From: Eupeodes corollae | Lineage: Eukaryota > Arthropoda > Insecta > Diptera > Syrphidae | Direction of reading: 5' to 3' | DNA length: 64,000 bases | Assembly (NCBI RefSeq): GCF_945859685.1 | Contig: NC_079148.1 | Coordinates: 92,199,007-92,263,006 of the forward strand | Shown here: piece after piece, positions 43,549 to 55,801 of the stretch | Position numbering within the stretch: position 1 is the stretch's first letter | How the letters are laid out: every line of letters starts with the position of its first letter | Position numbers and translations under genes: made by a program | Notes under the pieces: generated by a model | What the model was told of the DNA's origin: nothing | Seen by the model: only the letters and a program-made list of their open reading frames with translations | Databases searched by the model: none

Positions 43549-46500
43549 TTATATTAGACTCGTTTGTTCCGTGGTTTTGTTTGAAGGTAAAAGGCAAATT
43601 TTAGTAATCGGTCGTTTAAACTGTCCAGACTTGGTGCGGAGCGTGACAACGCGTACCAAACCGTCTGACCCGCTGTGGGTTTGTTCTATTCGCGCCATAT
43701 TCCAATGTGTTGGTGGAAGTCGTTCATCCTTCAAGAGAACCAAATCTCCTATCTTCGGCTTTTCTTGTATTTTTGTCCATTTTGGGCGTTGTTGAAGCCG
43801 AGATAAGTATTCAGAATTCCATCGTCTCCAAAATACTTCAGATAATGCCTGAACTCGTTTCCAGCGATCTTTATGTGTAATGTTTGTTTCTGTTTCACCT
43901 TGTGGTACTGCATGCAAAGATTCTCCGACTAAGAAATGTGCTGGAGTTAGTGCGTTCAAATCATCGATGCTATCGGTTAGTGGGCATAGAGGTCTCGAAT
44001 TCAGACAAGCTTCTACTTGTGCTAGAAGCGTCGCGAGCTCCTCGAAGGTAAGCCTCTCAATTCCAGTGACTCGTTTGAGATGGTACTTGACAGACTTCAC
44101 ACCCGCTTCCCATAGGCCACCGAAATGGGGAGAAGCTGGGGGAATGAAATGCCAATCTGTACCGCGATTTGCCAATAGTTCTGCTACCTGCTTCCAGTCG
44201 TGTTGTGCTTCTTTCATCATTTTTGCCAGTTCATTATTGGCACCGATGAAATTAGTTCCGCAGTCGCTATAGATCTGCTTACAAATTCCTCTTCTGGCAG
44301 TGAACCGTTTGAATGCTGCTAAAAATGCTTGTGTGGTTAAGTCTGATACTGCTTCGAGATGAATGGCTTTGGTTGCCAAACAGATAAATACTGCGAAATA
44401 GCCTTTTAGTATTTTTGCTCCACGGGCTTTCCAGGCTTTTATCTCGATTGGTCCCGCATAGTCAACACCGGTGTGACTAAATGGTCGCGATATGCGTACT
44501 CGAGCGGCAGGTAAGTTTCCCATCAGTTGTTGCATTTCAGATGCCTTTTGCCGGTAGCAAGAAGGGCATTTATGCAACTGGTGCTTGACGCTTCGCCGAA
44601 TCTGTCCTATCCAATATCGTTGTCGGATGTAATTAATCATTTGCTGGATTCCGCCGTGTAGAGTTTGCTTGTGAGCATCTCTTACAACCAGACTCGTAAA
44701 ATGGTGGTTGCTCTGCAACAGTATCGGATGTTGGGCATCGTAGGAAAGGAGGGAGTTTGCTAAACGTCCCCCGACTCGTAAGATTCCGTCAGAATCAAGA
44801 AATGCGTTTAACGAAAGTAAATTCTTTGGAATTTTGGCATTTCCAAGAATTTGTTGAATCTCATCTCCAAACATCTCCTTCTGTGCTGCCTTGACCACTA
44901 TTTGATGTGCTGCATCTAATTCTTCAGGATTGATTGGACCTGTGATAGGACCAAGCTTAGGTCGACATTTTATTGTGAAACGACGACAGGTGGCGACGAC
45001 TCTAAGTAATTTGAGCAACCTGGAAGAGTCGTGAATAGCCTGCAAGATTTTATCGCCATGAGTGATATTGATACTTAAAACATTCACTTTACTTTTATCC
45101 TTCTTTTCTTCTTCAGTGTCATTGTCGATGAGTCGATGCGGAGCATCGAATTCCCATTGTCGCGTTAAAAATTCAGGTCCATTCCACCACATATCCAATG
45201 ACTCCAGTTCAGCCGGAAATACACCTCGAGACGCTAGATCGGCTGGGTTATGCAATGTTGCAACATGACCCCAGCTGTCGATCTGTATAAGCCGCTGAAT
45301 TTCGGATACACGATTGGATACGAATGTGGTCCATTTTGCTGGTGACGCTTGTATCCATGCCAACGCTATCATCGAATCAGTCCACGCGTAGATATCGACA
45401 TCGGGGATGGCCAAGATATCCTTGGTGTAACTAAGTAGCTGCGACAGAAGAACAGCTCCACAGAGTTCCAGGCGAGGCAGCGTGATGGTTCGCTGACTTG
45501 GTGCTACTTTTGTTTTTGAGAGAAGCAGGCTGGTAAGGATTCGATCGTCCGTGTCTAAGACCCGAATGTAGACTACTGCACCGAAAGCTTTCATGGAGGC
45601 GTCACAGAATCCGTGAAGTTGGACAGCCTTATTAGATGGGCTTTTCGCGATCCATCTCGGAATTCGCAATCGTTCGATGAGAGGAAGTTCGCGTTGAAAA
45701 GCTTCCCATTCCGTCTTTAAGGGAGTAGGAATTGGATCGTCCCAATCACAACCATGCTCCCAGAGGCGTTGCATCATTAGTTTCGCCGTGATGATGCAGG
45801 GTGATATCCACCCGAGTGGGTCGAACAGCTTAGCGATGGTGGACAACATTGACCGTTTTGTGATGTCTTCTGGTGAAACTTGCAGATTTTGAAAAGAAAA
45901 GTAGTCGTCAAGTGGAAACCACTTGATGCCGAGTGTCTTGACATGATTTGAGGTGTTAAACGGGAGTTCAAAATCAAGTTCTCGATCCTCAGCAGCGATG
46001 TCTTCCAGGAGAGCCTTGGAGTTACTCGTCCATTTCCTCAGGTTGAATCCCGCAGACGCTAAGAGCTGCTTGGCTTCATGTTGTTTCCTCTTGGCTTCTT
46101 CGATGGAATCTGCTCCACTGATCAGATCATCAACGTACATGTCCTCACGGACAACCTTCGCCCCTTCGGGAAAATTCTGACTTTCATCGTCGGCTAGTTT
46201 CTTCAAAACCTTAATCGCAAGATATGGTGCGCTCGCTGTACCAAACGTGACAGTGTTCAGTTTGAAGACTTTAATCGGCGAAGATTTCTGTTCCCTCCAC
46301 AAAATTAGCTGAAAGTATCGGTCTGGGAAACTAACCATAATTTGACGGTACATCTTTTCAATGTCTGCCGTAAAAGTAACTCGATGAGTACGCCATCTGA
46401 GAACAAGATCAATGATATTGGTCTGCAATTTTGGACCTACAAGAAGATGCTCGTTTAGGGATTTCCCATCCGAAGCTTTAGAAGCTGCGTCAAACACCAC

Positions 46501-48930
46501 TCTTAGCTTTGTTGTGGAACTCGCTTCCTTAAAAACTGCATGGTGCGGAAGAAAATAATGGTAAGGGGTCGCCAAAACCGTGTCATCTTCATCTATTTCT
46601 TCCATGTGTTTGAGCTTGATGTACTCATTTATGCACTTTGAATAGTCCTCACAAAGTTTAGGATTTGCAGCAAGTCTTTTCTCGAGATGGAGAAATCGTC
46701 GAGTAGCTCCTTGACGGCTGGATCCCATCGCTGGAAGGCCTTCTTTGAACGGTAAGCTGACTTGGTAACGCCCGTTTGGTAAACGTGTCGTATTCCTCTC
46801 AAAATGTTCTTCACAAGCAATGTTGTCTAGGGTTTCATGTGTCTGGAACGGCGTTTCTTCCATCTCCCAAAACTTCTGTAGCTGGATTCCGAGGTCAGTA
46901 ACCTGCACGAAACTTCGAATTTGCCGGGGAAGTTCCTCTGGAACTTTCCCTAACACGATCCACCCTAAATGCGTATTTTGCGCTATCGGTCCATTGTTAT
47001 CCGGAGACCTTCTTATTTCCGGTAGCAGTATTTGGGCGCAAACATCACTTCCAAACAATAAATCGATAGGAGCGGGTTCGTAGAGATGGGGATCTGCTAA
47101 CGTAAGACCCTTGAGGTGATTCCAACTATTGGGTACCACTCGTTGGGCCGGGAGATGCCCAGTCAGCGACTTAAAAACCAATGCCTGTGTGGCAGTTTCA
47201 AACGTCGAATGGCGAGAAGCAAAATGCACTTCGACTGTATGCTGTGTTGTGCCGCTGCTGACCAACCCCAACCCCGATACCTCAACAATGGCACGTCGCC
47301 TTTCCAACTTCAGCAGACGAGCAGCAGCTTCTGTTATGAAAGACGTTTCTGACCCTGTATCAACCAGGGCACGTAGTAAACGAATTCTTCCATCCGTGGC
47401 TCGCGCTTTGACAACTGCTGTAGCTAAGAGCACCTGATGTGTTTGGGCACGATCACCGTGCGACGCGTGGTAGTTTTGAGTTTGTGGACGAACAGCTGGT
47501 TGGAACTCAGGCGCATTCGGGTTCACTGAGGCCTGAAATGTGTTAGAACTAGAACCGGCAACTCTCGGTTGAGACGGCATACCTTGGCTTGATGTTCCGA
47601 CTTGGGTCTGATGTTCAGTACCTGGTTGTTGAGGTTGAAAAGAGTTATTATGGTGCTGCAAATGCAGGAGTGAGTGATGTTTCTGTTGACAGAAATAGCA
47701 CCGACTCAAACTCTGGCATTCCTGGAGAGAATGCCCATATGTCAGACAATTTTCACAAACATGGATTCCCCGGACTACTTCTCGGCGTTTGACACTGTCC
47801 ATTGCCAAAAATTGCTGGCATTTTCTAAGGGAGTGCTTGTTGTGGTTGCACAATTTGCAAAGAACTTGGCTAGTTTGAAAGTGCTTTGGAATTTTCTGAG
47901 GTTGATGCTTTACAACATGCTTTGTATGTAAAACCTTTGAAGTCGATGGTTGAAAGCGTGGCCTTGAATTAACAGATGACTCTTCTTTGCGCCTGGTGGG
48001 CGTAGCTAGCTCTTGTTGGCCCATAACTTCAAGCGTACGGAATCGTGTCTCTAAAAATTCGGAAAACGCATCAAATTTCGGTAAGTCCTTGCTATTCCCT
48101 AATTTTTCCTCCCATAATTTTTGACTTGTACTAGGAAGCTTTTGTACAAGGAACCATATCAAGACCGTATCCCACGAAGAAATCGGAACATCCAAATTTT
48201 CAAGGGCAAGAAGACATTCTCTAGTTGTATACAAGAGCTCCTTGAGACCAGATGCCGTTTCTCGCGTCAATGAGGGTTGACCAAAAAGCGATTGCATTTG
48301 GATGTGCACCAGAATGCGTTTATGATTGTAGCGCTCTTCCAAAAGTTCCCATGCCTTTTCATAACTTGCAGACTCAACAGCAATGTTTTGCATAAAACGA
48401 TGTGCATCACCTATTAAACACGTTTGTAGGAAATGCAATTTGTCGATGTCCTCCAGGGTCGCGTTTTTATGGACGAGAGCTTGAAATCTGTCGTGAAAAG
48501 CACGCCAGTTTGTGTAAGATCCGTCGAATTTGGGCAGATCAATCCTCGGGAGACGAATCGCCGAATGTGAGGACGATGCAGAAGAATGAGGGGGCGGAGC
48601 ACCCATTAGGACATCACCTGCGATAAGTGTTTTCGATTTTTCCATCGCCTCTACCAATTCTGCCCTATATTCGAGGTAAATATCATACATTTGATCATAG
48701 ACCACTAATAATTCATCCTTTTTTAAATATTCTTCCAGCATACCACCACCAATGATTGCCTCGTGATAGGCTTTCGACGTAGCTAGATCTTCTTCTAGCT
48801 TTGAAAGACGTCCCGATGCATATGCTGGTGTTCTCCGCTCCTTCGGAGCCTTTTTGAAATTAGTAAGGTCTTTGATGACTTTTGTAAGTAACCCCTTTTG
48901 CAATTCCCCATACTTATATGATTTTTCCAT
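43549..48930 (-). CDS. BEL/Pao Gag-Pol polyprotein (1,793 aa)
   Basis: Self-contained polyprotein for particle formation, reverse transcription and integration. From the N-terminus: Gag with a DUF1759-like block ('LPKFDGSYTNWRAFHDRFQA', about residue 130); three Cys/His knuckles ('CKLCNHNKHSLRKC', 'CENCLTYGHSLQEC', 'CYFCQQKHHSLLH', about 360-420); aspartic protease 'LVDTGSETSFI' (about 523); RT with 'MYVDDLISGADS' (about 930, catalytic Y-V-D-D intact); RNase H-like Peptidase_A17 region; integrase zinc site ('H...HKCPSC', about 1,430-1,460); and integrase core with D in 'GVDYAGPIE', D in 'IYSDCGTNFIG' and E in 'GGLWEAGVKSVK' (about 1,490, 1,555 and 1,605), then a DUF5641-like tail. No stop or frameshift. 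Start chosen at the first Met after the leader, 437 bp from the LTR. Confidence 0.95.
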   Translation of the reverse strand: MEKSYKYGELQKGLLTKVIKDLTNFKKAPKERRTPAYASGRLSKLEEDLATSKAYHEAIIGGGMLEEYLKKDELLVVYDQMYDIYLEYRAELVEAMEKSKTLIAGDVLMGAPPPHSSASSSHSAIRLPRIDLPKFDGSYTNWRAFHDRFQALVHKNATLEDIDKLHFLQTCLIGDAHRFMQNIAVESASYEKAWELLEERYNHKRILVHIQMQSLFGQPSLTRETASGLKELLYTTRECLLALENLDVPISSWDTVLIWFLVQKLPSTSQKLWEEKLGNSKDLPKFDAFSEFLETRFRTLEVMGQQELATPTRRKEESSVNSRPRFQPSTSKVLHTKHVVKHQPQKIPKHFQTSQVLCKLCNHNKHSLRKCQQFLAMDSVKRREVVRGIHVCENCLTYGHSLQECQSLSRCYFCQQKHHSLLHLQHHNNSFQPQQPGTEHQTQVGTSSQGMPSQPRVAGSSSNTFQASVNPNAPEFQPAVRPQTQNYHASHGDRAQTHQVLLATAVVKARATDGRIRLLRALVDTGSETSFITEAAARLLKLERRRAIVEVSGLGLVSSGTTQHTVEVHFASRHSTFETATQALVFKSLTGHLPAQRVVPNSWNHLKGLTLADPHLYEPAPIDLLFGSDVCAQILLPEIRRSPDNNGPIAQNTHLGWIVLGKVPEELPRQIRSFVQVTDLGIQLQKFWEMEETPFQTHETLDNIACEEHFERNTTRLPNGRYQVSLPFKEGLPAMGSSRQGATRRFLHLEKRLAANPKLCEDYSKCINEYIKLKHMEEIDEDDTVLATPYHYFLPHHAVFKEASSTTKLRVVFDAASKASDGKSLNEHLLVGPKLQTNIIDLVLRWRTHRVTFTADIEKMYRQIMVSFPDRYFQLILWREQKSSPIKVFKLNTVTFGTASAPYLAIKVLKKLADDESQNFPEGAKVVREDMYVDDLISGADSIEEAKRKQHEAKQLLASAGFNLRKWTSNSKALLEDIAAEDRELDFELPFNTSNHVKTLGIKWFPLDDYFSFQNLQVSPEDITKRSMLSTIAKLFDPLGWISPCIITAKLMMQRLWEHGCDWDDPIPTPLKTEWEAFQRELPLIERLRIPRWIAKSPSNKAVQLHGFCDASMKAFGAVVYIRVLDTDDRILTSLLLSKTKVAPSQRTITLPRLELCGAVLLSQLLSYTKDILAIPDVDIYAWTDSMIALAWIQASPAKWTTFVSNRVSEIQRLIQIDSWGHVATLHNPADLASRGVFPAELESLDMWWNGPEFLTRQWEFDAPHRLIDNDTEEEKKDKSKVNVLSINITHGDKILQAIHDSSRLLKLLRVVATCRRFTIKCRPKLGPITGPINPEELDAAHQIVVKAAQKEMFGDEIQQILGNAKIPKNLLSLNAFLDSDGILRVGGRLANSLLSYDAQHPILLQSNHHFTSLVVRDAHKQTLHGGIQQMINYIRQRYWIGQIRRSVKHQLHKCPSCYRQKASEMQQLMGNLPAARVRISRPFSHTGVDYAGPIEIKAWKARGAKILKGYFAVFICLATKAIHLEAVSDLTTQAFLAAFKRFTARRGICKQIYSDCGTNFIGANNELAKMMKEAQHDWKQVAELLANRGTDWHFIPPASPHFGGLWEAGVKSVKYHLKRVTGIERLTFEELATLLAQVEACLNSRPLCPLTDSIDDLNALTPAHFLVGESLHAVPQGETETNITHKDRWKRVQALSEVFWRRWNSEYLSRLQQRPKWTKIQEKPKIGDLVLLKDERLPPTHWNMARIEQTHSGSDGLVRVVTLRTKSGQFKRPITKICLLPSNKTTEQTSLI

Positions 48931-49367
48931 TTCTTTAAATTATTTTTAAATTACAGAGTAATATAAAAAAAAAACGAAATCGGGACAGGTTTTACTAACA
49001 AGAAAAGCAACGACTTACTGCTTGTATGCTGCGGCTACGGCTGCTGACTTTGTCGGTGAATTGCTGCTGACGTCGTCGTCGTCGTTAAAGATGCTGCTGG
49101 CGTCGTCGTTGATGTTGCTGCAGGGGCTCCGAGTCAATGATGAATCGTTTAAATGATATATTTTGTATACTTTTCCTTTTTTTTATTTTAACTAGATTTC
49201 TTGTTTTTTAAACTGCACACACGGCACTATATATTAAGTTTTTTTGTGTAAATGTAATTTACTTAATGTTTTAACTTTAAATTTGCTTGCACTGATTGTT
49301 ATTTAAATTAAGAAAAACAAAACCTCAAATACTGTTTGTATGTTAAATAAAAACTCGAAGGACCAAA
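48931..49367 (-). other. BEL 5' leader and primer binding site
   Basis: Read on the minus strand, 'TTTGGTCCTTCGAGT' follows the 5' LTR directly and resembles primer sites of other BEL elements. The leader contains GAC/GTC-rich codon-like repeats (49,060-49,110) but no frame. Confidence 0.7.
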
Positions 49368-49690
49368 TGTTCTCGACTAGAAACTTTAGCAAAGTTTTAG
49401 AAATTATGCCGGTTAAAAATGTTCCAAAGAAAAGACGTTATCTTGTTCAAACTTGAAATTAGAATAATCTTTAATTTTATCATATGACCTAGTGTACAAT
49501 ACAAAATATATACAATCCATTAATTTCTTTATATAATCTTGACATTCAAATGACATTTTTATCTTATTTAACAATTTGTGGAACGTATTTATTATTATTA
49601 AAAATGAACCAAATGAATTTAAAAACTGAATGAATGTTCAAATACTTTAAAGTTCTGTTTGCATTTACGCGAATTATTTACATTCGCACA
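49368..49690 (-). repeat. BEL 5' LTR
   Basis: 323 bp, no difference seen from the 3' LTR. It contains promoter and polyadenylation signals by function of LTRs. Confidence 0.93.
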
Positions 49691-49947
49691 CAAGCATTTT
49701 GTAACAGCTAATGAAGACGAGATAAGGAAACAAATAAATCTTCGTGAAAAAAGGAATATATAGTGTAGAGGATCATATAAGCGTTCAGTGCGGAAAGGAA
49801 TGTGAACAAAAACCTTATCATGGGAGAGCTTTCACCAAGCAAACCACCAATCAAAGGTTCAATCAAACCTCTATGGAACACAATTTTTTTTTTGCCACGG
49901 ATTGGGTCCTATCACAAAAGTGGATCGGAGATTGGATTTGTGGATAA
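49691..49947 (+). pseudogene. Viral L-like fragment of unit B, right part
   Basis: Resumes after the BEL target duplication with the 'KECEQKPYHGRAFTKQTTNQ' block, same as copy A at 37,689-37,892. Confidence 0.65.
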
Positions 49948-52028
49948 AAAACGAGCTATAATTCAAGTTGACGAAAATGTTGACTCCATGATATTACTGG
50001 CCACGAACAAACACTTATGAAAGAACATAACGAACATGAATGAGCCAACGGGACAGTAGTACATACAACGAACAAAGAGAAAAAAATGACCGTCTCTCTT
50101 TAAAAATAAAGCAAACTAGTCAGAGTTAGATTGTATTCAGAGTTGGACGGTCGTCGCAAATTAAAACTTAAAAGCTATTTAAAATAAAGACTAGATTATA
50201 GACTACCAATTTTTGTAAGGAAGTAATCCTACAAATTAGGAGCTCGTCCGGGATTGAATAAGCATAAATCAATCAAGGCAATAAAGTAAAAATTGCAGAA
50301 ACCACACTAGAAACAATAGCCAAATTTTTCAGTGCCGTGCGTACCGTATCTAACTGGTGTTCAAAAAAAAACTAAAAGTGTGCGCATGTGTATATAAGTT
50401 ATAACTACAGAACAAACTAAAAGAATTTTTTGAACAACGGAAATGAAATCACATTCATATTCCAAACAAATATGAATGTGATATCGTATTCCCTTACAGT
50501 CATCAATTTAAAGAACAAAGAAACAAAAATGCTGACGAAGTCAGTAATGTAAATAAAGATACACTTCAAAACTGGTCGTCTGCGACGTTCCAGTTTAGTT
50601 CTAAAATTACTCCTTAACAATAAAGATCAAGAATCAAGAGCTCCACTCTTGATATTCTTTTTTAAAAATATTTGCATCTAAATTGCATTTTTAATTGGCG
50701 CAGTCGGTAGGATTGTAAGTCAGAGTATAAACGGAAATTATACAAGACAAAACAATCCGGTAATACGAATCTACAATTCGTCGTTTTGCTTTAGCATCTA
50801 AATCTAAGCAATTCGTGAGTTTTAAGAAAAAACAAAAGTGCTCGATTAAATAAAATATCAGTGCGACAAAAAAAACAATTCGTCGTTTTGCTTTAGAATC
50901 TAAATCTAAGCAATTCGTGAGTTTTAAGAAAAAACAAAAGTGCTCGATTAAATAAAATATCAGTGCAACAAAAAAACAATTCGTCATTTTGTTTTAGCAT
51001 CAAAATCTAAGCAATTCGCGAGTCTAAGAAAACAAAAACGCTCGAATAAATAAAAATTCAGTGCGAAATTATTGAACACCAGAATTAAAAATTATTCAGT
51101 GCTCAAAAAACAGTTAATTTAGTGAAATAAATTCAGTGGTGGCGAAAGTGCTACACCTGGGTCTCAACGTGCTGCCGGCAGAACGACGAGGGACTAAGGA
51201 AAATCGTAAGTAAGAACCTTTTTTTTTGTTTTTAGTTTGATAAAAGATCAAAAAGTAAAAGCCTCTAAGGTCAATTTTTTTTTATGAATTTAGATTTAAA
51301 CCTTTTTTTTTATATACATTTTTTCATTTTTTTTAGTTCAATTAATTTTGTTTGATAAGTAAAAATAAGAGAACTCGATTAAGTTTTTTTTTGTTATTTT
51401 AATGACCGAAAAATTAATAAATAAAATTATAATTTGAAGTAATATTGAAAATAAAATGGTGTACTAATTGGAGCTAGTGGTGTGTGGAGGCTTGGCAAGG
51501 CCGTCCAGATGCTATTCTAAATTTTGTTTCGACATGACAGACTAACTTTCGAAACGGACGAATTTGTGACTGGTTGAGTCATTTTAGGGGCTATTTCCGC
51601 TACATTCGGCCATGGAGATAGCGAAGGAAGTATCTTCATGATACTTGGGCGGGCTGGCCAGATTTTCGTCAATAACATCAGACGAACGTTTGGGATTCAG
51701 TGTGACGATATTTGGGTGGGTTAGAAAGAGGTGCTTTAGGAAGAATAAGTTTACATTTTTAGATTTTTTTTAATCTTAGTTTTAGTTAGGGTTTAGTTTT
51801 CTTTTATTTTTTTTATAATTTCCTTTTTTTATTAATTTTTATTATTATTATTATTATTTTTGGTGAAGGTTTTTTTTATTATATTAGATTAGTCATATTA
51901 TTTTTTTTGGATTTTTTTTTTAAACTTAATTTCGAAGCACCGATTTCAAATTTTTTTTAGATATCGTCAAAGTTCTCAGGTTTGTGTCATTTACATCTTG
52001 TAGTTACCTTAAGCACGAATTAAATTAA

Positions 52029-52581
52029 TGTTTAGTCGAGCAGGAGGTGTACTGGGAGGTGGCAAGAACCACCCCACGCGACGAGCTGAGCCGTGCAATC
52101 AAAAGCGTGCTGAAGCCTTTTCCAGTACTCCAAAGCATTCCCCCGTGGAGACCTGGCTCCAAACAATGTTTACAGCTGACTCGAAATACTGTGATGCGCC
52201 GCATTAAAACGATAAGTTTAGACATAACAGAACAACTACAAAAAGATATCGTCCGCTACGTTGCTTTTTCGCTACAGCTTTACGAGTCGACATATATAAC
52301 TGATACTGCACAATTACTTATTTTTTTTGTCGGATGGGTTTCGATGATTTCTCTATGAAAGGGGAATTGCTAAGTATGATTTCCTTAAAAGGAATATTTT
52401 CACAGAAAGTCAAAGCATGTAATAACCAGATTAAACTACCTTTGTTTAAACTCGTATCAATCACAACTGATGGGGCTCCTGCCCAATTTCTTATTGCAAG
52501 GAATTTCAAATTTGACGACCAGGTGTGTGCAGCTAAAGGTGCCTTACACCTTAGTTCACCACTTTTGGTTCAGATCTGTTG
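52029..52581 (+). pseudogene. hAT transposase fragment, array copy C
   Basis: Same translation as copy B. Confidence 0.75.
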
Positions 52582-52939
52582 ACTACAGCCACAAATTCTT
52601 AAAGTGTATTTACTTTTCCTGCCTGAAACATCCTCAAATTTTATTTAAGGTGAACTCTCTCAAATACCCTATCGGCGAATACAAGTGATTGGTGGAAAAA
52701 AGCGAAATGGTGGATTACGTGAAAGAAGAAGAAATCGACGTGCTTGAACTGAAGAGAGACACCGTAGTTAGTTACCACTTTTGGTTTAGATCTGAAAAGC
52801 ATAAAGAGCTAAAAAGAAAAAAAAAAAACAGTGCATATCAAAGATTTGAAAAAAAAAATGAAGAACAAATAATATAGCAATAGCTTTACCGCGGCAGTTC
52901 CCGAGTGCCACACGTCTTTTTTAAACTTGTGTCACACGT

Positions 52940-53856
52940 ATGAGATTTGTTTCTTTTTTTTTCCTTTATGGATGGGTAGTAAACAGCAGTGAAGACATCG
53001 GGTGCAAAAAACTATACGAAACACAACTTAAAGAGTGCGTAGATATATTAGAAAAACACCAAGTGTCATTCGACATTATGTCCATTTTCCCGTCCGGTGA
53101 CTCGACAGATGATATACTAATGGGTCTTGAACTAGCTGGAATTGCAAAAATCTTTGGTTACCCGACTCTAGAAGCAAACAAACTTCTTGACCAATTAAAA
53201 CAATTCGGAGTTGCCAACAAATTTCGATCTGATTTAAAAACATTATTAAATATAGAAGCAGTGATGAGACGAGAGTTTGTCTTCAACTACAGACGGAAAC
53301 ATGGTTACTATCCTGTCATAACAAGTGCTCCAAAAGAACTTATGGACCTATTCACAAAAAATAAGCCAATACAAAATCCACTGTACCAAGACTATAGCAA
53401 GTGCGTGTATGTCAAATTTGCCAAGACTTTAGATTATGATTTTTGTCCGGACTTTTATGAATTGGTGAAAGATTCAGCTGCAGCTGTGAACCTAAGCGCT
53501 TGGGGAACTATGTAAGATTCGTGCGCATTCAACATATTATATGGGAAATCACCACCCTCTTCTTCTAGGGAGATTGTGCAACAGCCAAGGAGGGTAATAC
53601 AAGCATTTTGTAACAGCTAATGAAGACGAGATAAGGAAACAAATAAATCTTCGTGAAAAAAGGAATATATAGTGTAGAGGATCATATAAGCGTTCAGTGC
53701 GGAAAGGAATGTGAACAAAAACCTTATCATGGGAGAGCTTTCACCAAGCAAACCACCAATCAAAGGTTCAATCAAACCTCTATGGAACACAATTTTTTTT
53801 TTGCCACGGATTGGGTCCTATCACAAAAGTGGATCGGAGATTGGATTTGTGGATAA
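52940..53856 (+). pseudogene. Viral L-like fragment, array copy C
   Basis: Same 191-codon frame (52,940-53,515), same TAA stop, and same downstream block (53,653-53,856) as copy A. Uninterrupted here. Confidence 0.7.
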
Positions 53857-55801
53857 AAAACGAGCTATAATTCAAGTTGACGAAAATGTTGACTCCATGA
53901 TATTACTGGCCACGAACAAACACTTATGAAAGAACATAACGAACATGAATGAGCCAACGGGACAGTAGTACATACAACGAACAAAGAGAAAAAAATGACC
54001 GTCTCTCTTTAAAAATAAAGCAAACTAGTCAGAGTTAGATTGTATTCAGAGTTGGACGGTCGTCGCAAATTAAAACTTAAAAGCTATTTAAAATAAAGAC
54101 TAGATTATAGACTACCAATTTTTGTAAGGAAGTAATCCTACAAATTAGGAGCTCGTCCGGGATTGAATAAGCATAAATCAATCAAGGCAATAAAGTAAAA
54201 ATTGCAGAAACCACACTAGAAACAATAGCCAAATTTTTCAGTGCCGTGCGTACCGTATCTAACTGGTGTTCAAAAAAAAACTAAAAGTGTGCGCATGTGT
54301 ATATAAGTTATAACTACAGAACAAACTAAAAGAATTTTTTGAACAACGGAAATGAAATCACATTCATATTCCAAACAAATATGAATGTGATATCGTATTC
54401 CCTTACAGTCATCAATTTAAAGAACAAAGAAACAAAAATGCTGACGAAGTCAGTAATGTAAATAAAGATACACTTCAAAACTGGTCGTCTGCGACGTTCC
54501 AGTTTAGTTCTAAAATTACTCCTTAACAATAAAGATCAAGAATCAAGAGCTCCACTCTTGATATTCTTTTTTAAAAATATTTGCATCTAAATTGCATTTT
54601 TAATTGGCGCAGTCGGTAGGATTGTAAGTCAGAGTATAAACGGAAATTATACAAGACAAAACAATCCGGTAATACGAATCTACAATTCGTCGTTTTGCTT
54701 TAGCATCTAAATCTAAGCAATTCGTGAGTTTTAAGAAAAAACAAAAGTGCTCGATTAAATAAAATATCAGTGCAACAAAAAAACAATTCGTCATTTTGTT
54801 TTAGCATCAAAATCTAAGCAATTCGCGAGTCTAAGAAAACAAAAACGCTCGAATAAATAAAAATTCAGTGCGAAATTATTGAACACCAGAATTAAAAATT
54901 ATTCAGTGCTCAAAAAACAGTGCTACACCTGGGTCTCAACGTGCTGCCGGCAGAACGACGAGGGACTAAGGAAAATCGTAAGTAAGAACCTTTTTTTTTG
55001 TTTTTAGTTTGATAAAAGATCAAAAAGTAAAAGCCTCTAAGGTCAATTTTTTTTTATGAATTTAGATTTAAACCTTTTTTTTTTATATACATTTTTTCAT
55101 TTTTTTTAGTTCAATTAATTTTGTTTGATAAGTAAAAATAAGAGAACTCGATTAAGTTTTTTTTTGTTATTTTAATGACCGAAAAATTAATAAATAAAAT
55201 TATAATTTGAAGTAATATTGAAAATAAAATGGTGTACTAATTGGAGCTAGTGGTGTGTGGAGGCTTGGCAAGGCCGTCCAGATGCTATTCTAAATTTTGT
55301 TTCGACATGACAGACTAACTTTCGAAACGGACGAATTTGTGACTGGTTGAGTCATTTTAGGGGCTATTTCCGCTACATTCGGCCATGGAGATAGCGAAGG
55401 AAGTATCTTCATGATACTTGGGCGGGCTGGCCAGATTTTCGTCAATAACATCAGACGAACGTTTGGGATTCAGTGTGACGATATTTGGGTGGGTTAGAAA
55501 GAGGTGCTTTAGGAAGAATAAGTTTACATTTTTAGATTTTTTTTAATCTTAGTTTTAGTTAGGGTTTAGTTTTCTTTTATTTTTTTTATAATTTCCTTTT
55601 TTTATTAATTTTTATTATTATTATTATTATTTTTGGTGAAGGTTTTTTTTATTATATTAGATTAGTCATATTATTTTTTTTGGATTTTTTTTTTAAACTT
55701 AATTTCGAAGCACCGATTTCAAATTTTTTTTAGATATCTTCAAAGTTCTCAGGTTTGTGTCATTTACATCTTGTAGTTACCTTAGGCACGAATTAAATTA
55801 A

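Larger units (their letters stand above)
41564..49690 (-). mobile_element. BEL/Pao LTR retrotransposon, full length, very young
   Basis: 8,127 bp with two 323-bp LTRs (41564-41886 and 49368-49690) that I read as identical, and the 5-bp target duplication CAAGC (41559-41563 and 49691-49695). On the minus strand the order is 5' LTR (right), primer-site-like 'TTTGGTCCTTCGAGT' next to it, a 437-bp leader, one Gag-Pol frame, a 1.66-kb 3' stretch without coding signal, a polypurine tract (GGCGGGGAGAA) and the 3' LTR (left). All parts for mobility are present, so it may be active or was very recently. Confidence 0.95.
39069..51123 (+). repeat. Tandem array unit B, interrupted by BEL/Pao
   Basis: Without the 8,132-bp BEL insertion and its target duplication it is 3,923 bp and nearly identical to unit A. 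hAT fragment at 39,988-40,540, viral L-like fragment in two parts (40,899-41,563 and 49,691-49,947), LTR1 50,055-50,233, LTR2 50,397-50,695, three leader repeats 50,773-51,065. Confidence 0.92.
51124..54919 (+). repeat. Tandem array unit C (3.80 kb)
   Basis: Third copy, nearly identical to A and B. Its final leader has two rather than three 101-bp repeats, and 36 bases are lost at the C/D boundary. LTR1 53,964-54,142, LTR2 54,306-54,604. Confidence 0.92.

Noticed and set aside
43880..47931. Several plus-strand frames of 60-130 codons opposite the BEL gene
   Set aside because: They are antisense shadows of the intact minus-strand Gag-Pol.
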